Assembly (NCBI GenBank): GCA_964518305.1 | Contig: CAZFDK010000030.1 | Coordinates: forward strand, 1 to 29,891 | From: Caribbeanibacter sp964518305 | GTDB lineage: Bacteria > Gemmatimonadota > Gemmatimonadetes > Palauibacterales > Palauibacteraceae | DNA: 29,891 bases | Direction: 5' to 3' | Shown here: positions 15,893 through 23,234 of the stretch, one piece after another | Layout: each line of letters opens with the position of its first letter | Numbering within the stretch: position 1 is the stretch's first letter | The notes under the pieces: model-generated | Told to the model about the DNA's origin: nothing | Databases searched by the model: none | Seen by the model: the letters and a program-made list of their open reading frames with translations, nothing else | Made by a program: the position numbers and the translations under genes

Positions 15893-16644
15893 TCTCCGCC
15901 CGCCGCACGCCCGAACCGGCGCCGCGCCGTCCAGGCGGCCAGCACGATGGAGAGCTCGTACAGCAGCCAGGTGGGCGTCAGCATCATGAGCATCGTGCCG
16001 GCGTCCGCCGGGGTGAGGAAGGCGGCGCCCGCTGCCATGATCAGGATGGCGTGGCGGCGATACTCCCGGAGCTCCGACCCGTCCAGCACCCCCATGAACG
16101 CCAGGGCCGTCATCACCACGGGCATCTCGAAAATGAGCCCGAACGCGAGGATGAGGCGGGTGGCGAACCGCAGGTATTCGTCGATTGTGATGATCGGATT
16201 CAGGGCCTCGGCCTGAAAGCCCAGCAGGAACTTGAGGCCCACCGGAAGGACCAGGAAGTACGCCATGGCGATTCCCGCCAGAAACAGCAGGAAGCTCACC
16301 CCGATCACCGGGATCATGGTCTTCTTCTCGTGCTCGTACAGGGCCGGCGCCACGAACTTCCATCCCTGGTGAGCGATCACGGGAAGCGCCAGGATGATGC
16401 CCACCACGACCGACAGCTTGAGCGTGACCATGATGGGCGTGGTCGGGCTCGTGTAGAGGAGCTGATCCTCAGGCAGGAGCCCCCGGATCGGACGGGCCAG
16501 GAGCCCGATGACGTCCAGGTACGTGACGAGGAAGAAGCCGGCCACCGCGCCCAGCAGGATCGCCCCCACGCTCCAGACCAGTCGCCACCGTAGCTCCTCG
16601 AGGTGGTCGAGAAAGGGCATCTCGCCCCCGTCCACATCCGGCAT
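15889..16644 (-). CDS. tatC: Sec-independent protein translocase TatC
   Basis: Twin-arginine signal receptor in the inner membrane. 251 residues with the N-terminal MPFLDHLEELRWRL signature, which includes the conserved Leu-Glu-Glu-Leu-Arg. About six transmembrane helices follow at roughly 22-42, 72-90, 107-131, 158-178, 190-208 and 213-230. The first loop carries YTSPTTPIMVTLKLS and the conserved LYEHEKK follows helix 2. The ATG overlaps the nrdR stop (TGATG), and its own TGA overlaps the lptD GTG, so nrdR, tatC, lptD and hutH form one coupled chain. TatA lies in another transcript about 6 kb away. The C-terminal tail is short and Arg-rich. Confidence 0.97.
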   Translation of the reverse strand: MPDVDGGEMPFLDHLEELRWRLVWSVGAILLGAVAGFFLVTYLDVIGLLARPIRGLLPEDQLLYTSPTTPIMVTLKLSVVVGIILALPVIAHQGWKFVAPALYEHEKKTMIPVIGVSFLLFLAGIAMAYFLVLPVGLKFLLGFQAEALNPIITIDEYLRFATRLILAFGLIFEMPVVMTALAFMGVLDGSELREYRRHAILIMAAGAAFLTPADAGTMLMMLTPTWLLYELSIVLAAWTARRRFGRAAGGE

Positions 16645-17162
16645 CAGCCCGTCTCGTGCTGGTCATCCGCGTCGGAGAACAGGTCGACCTGCCCGTCGGA
16701 GTCGTAGCGCTTCCGTCTCAGGAGCTCCTTCACCTCCTCGGTGAACTCGGAGGTGTCCTGGAAGTTCCGGTACACCGAAGCGAACCGAACGTAGGCCACC
16801 TGGTCGAGACCCCGCAGCCGCTCCATGACCATCTCGCCGATGCGCTGGCTCGAGACCTCGCGCTCGGCGGCGGCGTTCAGCTCCTCCTCGATGTCGTCGA
16901 CCAGGGCCTCGATCTGGCCCAGCGAGATCGGCCGCTTGGCGCTGGCCACGCGGACGCTGTCCATCAGCTTCTCGCGGTCGTACCGCTCCACCGCCCCGGA
17001 CTGCTTCTGGACCCGGAGCGGCTCCTCGTCGATGGACTCGTAGGTGGTGAAGCGACGGCCGCAGGACGCACACTCCCTGCGCCGACGGATCGCCCTCCCG
17101 TTGCGGATGGTGCGGGAGTCGACGACTCGGTCTTCGGAATGGTCGCAGGCGGGACAGCGCAC
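16644..17162 (-). CDS. nrdR: Transcriptional repressor NrdR
   Basis: Zinc-ribbon/ATP-cone repressor of ribonucleotide reductase genes that senses ATP and dATP. 172 residues. The zinc-ribbon cysteines are C3, C6, C31 and C34, followed by GRRFTTYE. The ATP-cone runs from about 49 to 139 (RVQKQSGAVERYDREKLMDS, then YVRFASVYRNFQD). The tail is acidic. The start is GTG at 17160-17162, fixed by the MRCPxC N-terminus; the Shine-Dalgarno is poor. No ribonucleotide reductase gene and no obvious NrdR-box pair occurs in the window, so its targets lie elsewhere. It follows cpoB by 103 bases that show no clear promoter. Confidence 0.97.
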   Translation of the reverse strand: MRCPACDHSEDRVVDSRTIRNGRAIRRRRECASCGRRFTTYESIDEEPLRVQKQSGAVERYDREKLMDSVRVASAKRPISLGQIEALVDDIEEELNAAAEREVSSQRIGEMVMERLRGLDQVAYVRFASVYRNFQDTSEFTEEVKELLRRKRYDSDGQVDLFSDADDQHETG

Positions 17163-17265
17163 GGGTCCGGTACGATTACAGGTCTCGTGTGGCTCGCGGC
17201 CGGGCAGCGGGCCTCCGCCCCGCCGCCGGCGACGGGCGAGGGTACGCCGCGCGGCGGAGCGCGGC

Positions 17266-18105
17266 TCAGCCCCCGCCGATCTGGTTCAGCTGCTCCTGCG
17301 CCAGCTCCGCCTCGGGGCTGTCCGGATAGCCCCTGAGCACCTGCTCGAACGCCGAGCGTGCCTCGTCGCTGTTGCCGAGCTCCACGTGGATCAGGCCCTG
17401 CTGGTAGAGCGCCGCCGGCGCCCGTCCGGAGTTCGGGTACAGCTCCAGCACCCGCTGGAACTCCTCCAGGGCCCGGCGTGCCTCGCCGGCGTCCCGGAAG
17501 GTGCGCGCCAGGAAGAACTGGGCGTCCGGCGCCAGCTCGTGTCGGGGATGGGCCGAGAGGACTCTCCTGAACGCCTCGCGGGCCGTCTCGTAGGCGCCGC
17601 GCCGGAATTGCTGCACACCGGTCTTGTACAGGGACTCGGCGCCCTCCGCCGTCGTCCCGGCCGCGGCGGTGTCGGCGGCCGCCGTGTCCGTTCCTGCGCC
17701 ACCGCCCGCGGTATCGGCCGCCCCGCCGCCGACGGTGACCTCTCCACCTCCCTCTCCTCCGCCGCTCGCAGTGCGCCCGGAGGCGAGGCGATCGAGCTGG
17801 CGCTGGAGAGTACGCTGGGTCTGACCGGTGATCTGGGTCAGCTGCGCCACCTGTTCCCGGAGTTCACCGATGCGCCGCTCCAGCTCCGAGGTGCGTGTGC
17901 GGGTCAGTGACGCGGACTCCTCCTGCTGCTCCAGGAGCGCCTGCCGGAGGAACTGCACCTCCGCCAGCAGGCTGTCCTGCGTCGCCTGCACCGAGTCCAT
18001 GTGGGCGCTCATGGACCGCTCCAGGGATGTGACGTCCCCCTTCGTGGCACACGCCGTCCCGACGACCGTCACGGCCAGGACCGCCAGAAGCCAGACCCGT
18101 CTCAC
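17266..18105 (-). CDS. cpoB: Tol-Pal system coordinator CpoB (YbgF)
   Basis: Periplasmic partner of TolA that links outer-membrane constriction to peptidoglycan synthesis. 279 residues. The N-terminus RRVWLLAVLAVTVVGTAC is signal-peptide-like and ends at Cys19, a possible though atypical lipidation site. A coiled coil (about 22-110, heptad-rich LLEQQEESASLTRTRTSEL) and a Gly/Ala/Asp/Thr linker follow. The TPR domain (about 155-275) includes YKTGVQQFRRGAYETA, FFLARTFRDAGEARRALEEF and YQQGLIHVELGNSDEA. This is the canonical CpoB plan. GTG 18103-18105 lies 15 bases after the pal stop. If lipidated, it would differ from E. coli CpoB, which is soluble. Confidence 0.93.
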   Translation of the reverse strand: MRRVWLLAVLAVTVVGTACATKGDVTSLERSMSAHMDSVQATQDSLLAEVQFLRQALLEQQEESASLTRTRTSELERRIGELREQVAQLTQITGQTQRTLQRQLDRLASGRTASGGGEGGGEVTVGGGAADTAGGGAGTDTAAADTAAAGTTAEGAESLYKTGVQQFRRGAYETAREAFRRVLSAHPRHELAPDAQFFLARTFRDAGEARRALEEFQRVLELYPNSGRAPAALYQQGLIHVELGNSDEARSAFEQVLRGYPDSPEAELAQEQLNQIGGG

Positions 18106-18120
18106 GAGGTTCGTCCCGAA

Positions 18121-18795
18121 TCAGGGATTGATGGCGCTCATGTTCTCGATGACGAACTCGGCACGCCGGTTCTGGGCCCACGCGCGCTCGTTGCTGGCAT
18201 CCACCAGCGGGCGCTCCTCGCCGTAGCTCACGGTGCTGAACCGGCTCTCGTCGAGGCCGAGGTCGACAAGGTACGAGAGCGTGGCCTGGGCCCGGCGCAT
18301 GCCGAGGGCCTGGTTATACTCGAGGGATCCGCGCTCGTCGGCGTGACCCTCGATCGTGATCCGCACCTCCGGATACTCACGCAGGACGTCCGCCTTGCTC
18401 TGGAGGATCGTCGCAGCCTCGTCCGTTATTCGCGAGCGGTCGAACTCGAAGTGGACCCGCTCCTTGATCGTCTGGACAGCCTCCACCGTCTCGATGCCGG
18501 ATTCGGCGCGCCGCGCACAGGTGGTGCCCCCGTACTCGCCCCGGGCACGCTGGAAGAGGCGACGGGCACGCTCGTAGTTGCCGGCCTCCAGGGCAGCCTC
18601 GGCCCTGCTGCACAGCTCGGAGGCCTCCTTCTCGCGCCGGATGGAGTCGCGGCGGGCCTGGTTCTCGTCGGCCGTGTCGGGGGTCGTCGTGGTCTGCGGC
18701 TCCGGCTCGGGCTCCGGCGGAGGGTTGCCCCCGCACGCCGCGGCGCCCAGCGCGCCCAGCAGAATCAGACCGCCCCATACCCCAGCTCTTCGCAT
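18121..18795 (-). CDS. pal: Peptidoglycan-associated lipoprotein Pal
   Basis: Outer-membrane lipoprotein that grips peptidoglycan and binds TolB. 224 residues. A signal sequence ends at Cys21 in the stretch LGAAAC. A Pro/Glu/Thr spacer and a helical region with two cysteines (in ELCSRAEAAL and GTTCARRAE) follow. The OmpA-type domain covers about 120-220, with HFEFDRSRI, EGHADERGSLEYNQALGMRR and SYGEERPLV. The peptidoglycan-binding Asp and Arg of the HADxxG and LGxxR motifs are present. The helical insert between lipobox and OmpA domain makes it longer than E. coli Pal (173). ATG 18793-18795 has GAGGAG about 6 bases upstream. The Tol order is conserved. Confidence 0.96.
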   Translation of the reverse strand: MRRAGVWGGLILLGALGAAACGGNPPPEPEPEPQTTTTPDTADENQARRDSIRREKEASELCSRAEAALEAGNYERARRLFQRARGEYGGTTCARRAESGIETVEAVQTIKERVHFEFDRSRITDEAATILQSKADVLREYPEVRITIEGHADERGSLEYNQALGMRRAQATLSYLVDLGLDESRFSTVSYGEERPLVDASNERAWAQNRRAEFVIENMSAINP

Positions 18796-18893
18796 GCTCG
18801 TCTCCTCTTGTCTTCCCGATCGTTTGCAGCGTCGCGTCCCGCGATAGCGGCGCACTTCGTCAGCGGAAGCTCACCGAGTCTCGACGGTCCGTA

Positions 18894-18922
18894 AACCTAT
18901 CTCCCCGACATGCGAGGTACAA
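18894..18922 (-). promoter_or_regulatory. Weak candidate promoter for pal-cpoB
   Basis: Minus strand TTGTAC (18917-18922), a 17-bp spacer, then TAGGTT (18894-18899), immediately after the tolB stop and about 100 bases before the pal ATG, in a stretch AT-richer than its surroundings. An internal promoter before pal would allow the abundant lipoprotein to be made in excess of TolB. Confidence 0.3.
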
Positions 18923-18925
18923 TCG

Positions 18926-20278
18926 TCACGGCCGAATCGACCCGGACCACTCCGGCATCTGGTCGAGGCTGTTGGCGGTGAGCCGTCTCGTCCGTCCGCT
19001 GACCGTGTCCAGGATCCACAGGGCCCGGTACCCACCGCGGTCCGAGGCGTATACCAGGTGCCGGCCATCGGGCGCCCAGGCCGGGTCCTCGTTCTCGCCC
19101 CGGGAGGTCAGCACGCGCCGGTTGGAGCCGTCCGGGGCCACCGTGTGGATCTGGAACACCCCGTCGATGCGAGCGTGGTAGACGATCCGGTCGCCGGTGG
19201 GCGACCAGTCCGGCGAGGTGGCATAACCCTTCTCACCGTAGACGTACCGGCTGACGATGTCCGCCGAGCCCGAGGCGATGTCCTTCACGTAGACCTGGGG
19301 CTGCCCCACGCGGTTCGCGGTGAAGGCGATCCGCCCGCCGTCGGGCGAGTAGGTGGGGCTCAGGGCGTCCCCCGGTCCGCCGGAGGTGACCTGCCGCCGG
19401 CAGCAGAGCGGCCCCAGCTCGTACTCGAAGATCTCCGTATGGTCGCCCACCGACTGCCCCAGCATGAGGCGGTCGCCGCCGGGAGCGTAGGTCGGGGTGA
19501 TGTTGAAGTCCTGCCCCGTGTCCAGAAGCTGGCTCTCGCCGGAGCCCAGGTCCTCGACGAACACCGCCGGCCGGCCGTCGCGGTATGAGACGTAGATCAG
19601 CTCGCTCCCGTCCGGCGAGAAGGACGGGGAATAGACGATGGAGCTGTCGGACGTCACTCGTCGGAGGTTTCGGCCGTCGCTGCCGATGGTGTACAGCTCG
19701 GAGACGCCCTCTCCCGTCTTCCGGCGGAACGCGATCCGCGTCGCCGCCATTCCCGGCTCGCCGGTGGCCCACCGGACGACGGCGTCCGAGGCCCGGTGCA
19801 CGGCCATCCGGAACCCGCGGGCACCCGGCGTGGGCAGCTCGAAGGCCCGGACCTCCTCGAGCCGGCTGTACGTGATGTCGTGCAGGCTCACCCGGACCCG
19901 GGGGCTCTGCGGCGTGCCGGTGACGCTGGCCGAGACGAGCCACACGGCACCCAGCTCGTTCCACAGCCCGTAGTTCACGCCGACCCCGCTCCCCAGCGAG
20001 TCCGGGACGGAGAGCATCTCGAACCGATCGCTGTAGTCCAGGTCGCGGCGCAGGATGCTGTCCACACGCGCCGCCACCTCCTCCAGCGCCGGCCGGCCCG
20101 ACACCTCGGTGACGGCCATACCGGGGACGTACCCCGCCTCGTACTCGATGCCCACGCGCACGCCCTCGTCTTCCTGCCCCACGGCCGCGGAGGGAGTGGA
20201 CACCCCCAGAAGAAGCGCTCCCAGCAGGAGCAGCGCGCCCCTGATCCCGGCGCCCGGGGAGAGGTCCGGGGACCTCAC
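18926..20278 (-). CDS. tolB: Tol-Pal system beta-propeller protein TolB
   Basis: Periplasmic protein that shuttles between Pal and TolA. 450 residues. The signal peptide (about 8-30, GALLLLGALLLGVSTPSAA) is followed by an N-terminal alpha/beta domain with SDRFEML and a C-terminal propeller. The propeller repeats are clear: YSPSFSPDGSELIYVS, ITPTYAPGGDRLML, LSPTYSPDGGRIAFT, TSPDWSPTGDRIVYH and EDPAWAPDGRHLVYA. Adjacent cysteines (GPLCCRRQ) sit in a propeller loop, an unusual feature. GTG 20278 overlaps the preceding gene's stop (GTGA); the upstream frame to 20428 lies inside that gene. It is located between the TonB/TolA-like gene and pal, as expected for the Tol cluster. Confidence 0.95.
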   Translation of the reverse strand: MRSPDLSPGAGIRGALLLLGALLLGVSTPSAAVGQEDEGVRVGIEYEAGYVPGMAVTEVSGRPALEEVAARVDSILRRDLDYSDRFEMLSVPDSLGSGVGVNYGLWNELGAVWLVSASVTGTPQSPRVRVSLHDITYSRLEEVRAFELPTPGARGFRMAVHRASDAVVRWATGEPGMAATRIAFRRKTGEGVSELYTIGSDGRNLRRVTSDSSIVYSPSFSPDGSELIYVSYRDGRPAVFVEDLGSGESQLLDTGQDFNITPTYAPGGDRLMLGQSVGDHTEIFEYELGPLCCRRQVTSGGPGDALSPTYSPDGGRIAFTANRVGQPQVYVKDIASGSADIVSRYVYGEKGYATSPDWSPTGDRIVYHARIDGVFQIHTVAPDGSNRRVLTSRGENEDPAWAPDGRHLVYASDRGGYRALWILDTVSGRTRRLTANSLDQMPEWSGSIRP

Positions 20279-20997
20279 TGCGTGGTGGGGTCGAAGTAGA
20301 AGGAGACGCGAAGCCGATCCCGGGGATAGGCGTCCGGAAGGGGACCGAACCTCCTTTTGCGGCCCGCCGTCTCGATGGCGCCCCGTGCCTCCAGGTCGAA
20401 AGCCAGGTTGCCCGATCTCTCGATCCACTCGATGTCTTCCACGGATCCGTCCCGGCGTATGACGAAGCTCAACTCGGCCCGAAGGTGTTCCTTCCCGGTC
20501 GGCGGCCGCCAGTGGCGCCGGATCTGATTGACGATGTTGTCCAGGTAGTCGGGGAACGGGAAGGCCTTCCCCTCGATCTGGACATTGCCCGCGTCCTCCC
20601 CCTCCTCCGGAGCCTTCGCCGGCTCGGTCGACGGCAGGGTGGGCTGTTCCTCCTCCTGCGTCGGCTCCCGGACCTCCGGCTTCGGGGCCTCGGAGGGCGT
20701 GGGCGGAGGCGGCTTCTGCTCCTCCTCTGCTTGCTCCGCCGGCTGAGGCTTCTGTCGAACCGGAGCCTCCTCGGCCGCAGGCGCCCGCAGCTGCACCCGG
20801 TAGGTCTGCTGCTCCATCACTTCCGGCTTCTCGCCGCCCCGGTAGAGCACCAGGACCAGCCCGGCGACGGCGTGCAGCGCGAGCGAGGCCACGACGCTCC
20901 CGGTGGGGATACCCCCGTCGTACGGAGAGCCGCCGTTGGGTCGCGGCACCCCGGCGGGCTGTTCCCTCTCCTGGCTCTGGGGCCTCGACTCGGTCAT
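20275..20997 (-). CDS. TonB/TolA-like energy transducer of the Tol system
   Basis: Links the TolQ-TolR motor to periplasmic partners. 240 residues. A cytoplasmic tail (1-33) leads to one transmembrane helix (about 34-52) that contains Ser38 and His42, the SxxxH motif required for proton-force coupling in TonB and TolA. A Pro/Glu/Lys-rich spacer (about 75-140) follows. The C-terminal domain (about 150-240) has IRRHWRPP, FVIRRDGSVEDIEW and FDLEARGAIE. The domain resembles TonB_C/TolA_C; its position between tolR and tolB says it serves as TolA. It is much shorter than E. coli TolA (421), with no long helical domain. No clear Shine-Dalgarno is seen; the ATG lies 43 bases after the tolR stop. Confidence 0.9.
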   Translation of the reverse strand: MTESRPQSQEREQPAGVPRPNGGSPYDGGIPTGSVVASLALHAVAGLVLVLYRGGEKPEVMEQQTYRVQLRAPAAEEAPVRQKPQPAEQAEEEQKPPPPTPSEAPKPEVREPTQEEEQPTLPSTEPAKAPEEGEDAGNVQIEGKAFPFPDYLDNIVNQIRRHWRPPTGKEHLRAELSFVIRRDGSVEDIEWIERSGNLAFDLEARGAIETAGRKRRFGPLPDAYPRDRLRVSFYFDPTTQ

Positions 20998-21040
20998 GGA
21001 ATCGGGGGCGGGGCGTCGGCCGCCGCCGGACGGACCGTCC

Positions 21041-21475
21041 TCACGGCTCCCCGGTCTCGGGCTCGGCGACCAGGCTGACGGCCTCCACGTCGGACTCCTT
21101 CAGCCGTCCGATGACGTTCAACACCACGCCGTACGGGACGTTCGCGTCCCCCTTTACGTAGACCATGGGAAAGCCTCGGCGCCGGAGCACCGGCATGATC
21201 GCCGCCTCGAACTCCTCCAGGCTCACCTCGGTGTCGTCGATGAAGATCCGCCCCGCCGCGTCGACGGAGACGACGAGCCCGTCCTCGCTCTCCAGCGGAG
21301 AGGCCGGTGCGTTGGGCACCGTGACCTCGACCCCGCCCTGGAGGACCGGAGCGGTGATCATGAAGATGATCAGCAGCGTGAAGGCCACGTCCACGAGGCT
21401 CGTGACGTTGATCTCGGCCCTCACGCCGTGGGGCCCGACGTCCTGGTCTCCGCTGCCGATCGGGCGCCCGATCAT
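21041..21475 (-). CDS. tolR: Biopolymer transport protein TolR/ExbD
   Basis: Proton-conducting partner of TolQ in the inner membrane. 144 residues. The single transmembrane helix (about 23-44) holds the essential aspartate Asp29 in INVTSLVDVAFTLLIIFM. The periplasmic domain (about 48-140) has the usual VTVPNA, IFIDDTEVSLEEF and YVKGDANVPYGVVLNVI elements. The ATG overlaps the tolQ stop as ATGA, so the two are translationally coupled. TolR rather than ExbD is chosen because tolB and pal follow. Confidence 0.95.
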   Translation of the reverse strand: MIGRPIGSGDQDVGPHGVRAEINVTSLVDVAFTLLIIFMITAPVLQGGVEVTVPNAPASPLESEDGLVVSVDAAGRIFIDDTEVSLEEFEAAIMPVLRRRGFPMVYVKGDANVPYGVVLNVIGRLKESDVEAVSLVAEPETGEP

Positions 21476-22218
21476 ACGCGCCCCTCCCGGGCCAGCGTCC
21501 CCACGAATTCGCTGGCGAAGCCCTCGAGCTCGCTGGCGAAGAGGCCGAGCTTGGCAGCGTAGTGGTTGTAGGCGATCACCGCCGGAATCGCCACGGCCAG
21601 GCCGACCACAGTGCTGATCAGCGCCTCGGCGATGCCCGGGGCGACGGCGGCGATGCTGGCCGATCCCTGGGCGGTGATGTTGACGAAGGAGTTCATGACC
21701 CCGACCACGGTGCCCAGAAGCCCCAGGAGCGGGCTCACGGACCCGATGATGGCGAGCCAGGAGAGACCGTGGCCCAGGTCGTCCCGCTCCTCCGCGAGCC
21801 CCTTGTCCAGGACCAGGCGCAGAGTGTCCAGCTGGGCCGGGGTGAGCCCCTCCTGCGGCCGTTCCTCGGACAGGGCCCGCGGGCGGAGGTCGAGGAAGAA
21901 CTCGATGCCCTCCTCGAACGTCCGCGTGTAGGGCGACTCGTCGATCATCCTCAGTCGGTCACGCATGTCCTCCAGCCCGCCCGCCCGCTCCATGCTCTCC
22001 ACGAACCGGTCGCCGGCCTCCTCCAGGCTCCTGAACTCCGACCACTTCCAGAAGATCAGGATCCAGGAGAGGAGAGAGAACGCCACCAGGACCAGGAGTA
22101 TGATCTGCGTGGGGAGCGTCGCCTGCATCACCAGGTCCCACGGGGACGAGGCGCCATTGCCCCCGCCGGCCGCCTGCAGCCATGCCGTGCCCACCGCGAG
22201 CAGAGCTTCCGTAGCCAT
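21472..22218 (-). CDS. tolQ: Proton channel protein TolQ/ExbB
   Basis: Forms the pentameric inner-membrane stator of the Tol motor. 248 residues. Helix 1 covers about 35-58 (LPTQIILLVLVAFSLLSWIL). A cytoplasmic loop follows, then helix 2 (WLAIIGSVSPLLGLLGTVVG) and helix 3 (GIAEALISTVVGLAVAIPAV), carrying the conserved Thr and Gly residues that line the channel. ATG 22216-22218 overlaps the epimerase stop (TGATG) and has AGGAG close upstream. The open frame up to 22287 lies within the epimerase gene. Coupling to an epimerase is unusual for tolQ, which in many genomes follows ybgC. Confidence 0.95.
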   Translation of the reverse strand: MATEALLAVGTAWLQAAGGGNGASSPWDLVMQATLPTQIILLVLVAFSLLSWILIFWKWSEFRSLEEAGDRFVESMERAGGLEDMRDRLRMIDESPYTRTFEEGIEFFLDLRPRALSEERPQEGLTPAQLDTLRLVLDKGLAEERDDLGHGLSWLAIIGSVSPLLGLLGTVVGVMNSFVNITAQGSASIAAVAPGIAEALISTVVGLAVAIPAVIAYNHYAAKLGLFASELEGFASEFVGTLAREGRV

Positions 22219-23162
22219 CACTCCTGTTCCTTGATGTAGCGATACGTCTCTCGCAGCCCCTCGGCGAGCTGCCGCCGGGGCGACCATCCGGCCTCCTCCA
22301 GCCGGCCGGGATCCAGCGCGCTCCGCTGCAGCTCTCCGGGCCGCGGAGGAGCGTGCTCCCGATCGACGTCGGCGTCGGCCACCTCGATCATCGTCTCCGC
22401 CAGCTCGTTCACGCTCGTCTCGTTTCCGGTGCCCACGTTGAACGCCACGTCGTCGGGCAGCTCGGGATCCTCGAGCTCCATTCGGGAGGCCAGCACGTTG
22501 GCGTGGGCCACGTCCTCGACGTGGACGTAGTCACGGGTCTGCTCGCCATCGCCGTAGATCGTGAGGTCCTCGCCCCGGTCCAGGCGACCGCTGAACAGGG
22601 CGACCACGCCGGCCTCCCCGTGGGGGTCCTGTCGAGGCCCGTACACGTTGGCGTACCGGAGCGCCGCGTAGTCCAGACCGTGCGTCTTCCGATAGGCGAA
22701 CAGGTAGTGCTCGCCGGCCAGCTTACTCACGCCGTACGGGGACACCGGCAGCTTCGGACTCGTCTCCGGGGTGGGGATCCGGTCCGCCTCGCCGTACAGC
22801 ACACCGCCGCTGGACGCGAACACGACCCGCTCCACCCCACCCTCCCTGGCCGCCTCCAGGACGTGGAGCAGCCCGTCCAGGTTCACCGACGCGTCGTGTC
22901 GGGGCCGGGCCACGGAGACGCGGACGTCGATCTGGGCCGCCTGGTGGTTGACGAGATCGAAGTCCTTCTCATCGAAGAGTGCGTCCAGGGCGTCGTCCCG
23001 GACGTCGACCACGCGGAAATCGATCCCCGGCGGCACGTTCTCGCGTCGGCCGGAGCTGAGGTCGTCCACCGCCGTGACGTCCCATCCGCCGTCCCGGTAC
23101 GCCTCGCACACGTGCGAGCCGATGAATCCGGCTCCGCCCGTCACCAGAACGCTTCCGCTCAC
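22218..23162 (-). CDS. NAD-dependent sugar-nucleotide epimerase (UDP-glucose 4-epimerase-like)
   Basis: Short-chain dehydrogenase of the extended type acting on nucleotide sugars for surface glycans. 314 residues. The NAD-binding TGGAGFIG (8-15), DDLSSG after strand 2, ASSGGVLYG with the catalytic Ser near 117-118, and Tyr143-x3-Lys147 (SPYGVSK) are all intact. YANVYGPRQDP and GDGEQTRDYVHVEDV are typical of GalE/RfbB-type enzymes. The exact substrate (UDP-Glc, UDP-GlcNAc or UDP-GlcA) cannot be read from this. GTG 23160-23162 has GGAGGAG 5-6 bases upstream. Its stop overlaps the tolQ ATG, putting envelope sugar supply and the Tol system in one transcript. A compound palindrome lies 15-39 bases before its start. 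Confidence 0.9.
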   Translation of the reverse strand: MSGSVLVTGGAGFIGSHVCEAYRDGGWDVTAVDDLSSGRRENVPPGIDFRVVDVRDDALDALFDEKDFDLVNHQAAQIDVRVSVARPRHDASVNLDGLLHVLEAAREGGVERVVFASSGGVLYGEADRIPTPETSPKLPVSPYGVSKLAGEHYLFAYRKTHGLDYAALRYANVYGPRQDPHGEAGVVALFSGRLDRGEDLTIYGDGEQTRDYVHVEDVAHANVLASRMELEDPELPDDVAFNVGTGNETSVNELAETMIEVADADVDREHAPPRPGELQRSALDPGRLEEAGWSPRRQLAEGLRETYRYIKEQE

Positions 23163-23176
23163 ACGCTCCTCCGCTT

Positions 23177-23201
23177 CATGTCATGACATGTCGTGACGAC
23201 A
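23177..23201. promoter_or_regulatory. Compound palindrome, candidate operator before the epimerase-tol run
   Basis: CATGTCATGACATG (23177-23190) is a perfect 14-bp palindrome. TGTCGT-G-ACGACA (23189-23201) is a second, with one central base. Together they contain a tandem 10-bp repeat ATGTCRTGAC (23178-23187 and 23188-23197), one helical turn apart. It lies directly upstream of the epimerase GTG and its Shine-Dalgarno. No regulator is identified. Confidence 0.5.
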
Positions 23202-23234
23202 CGGCTCCGGTCCGTGACCGGGCCGTCCGATGTC

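Noticed and set aside
15892..16363. N-terminal extension of lptD into tatC (1107-residue frame)
   Set aside because: The extra 157 residues are a shadow of tatC; a proper signal peptide begins at the GTG at 15892.
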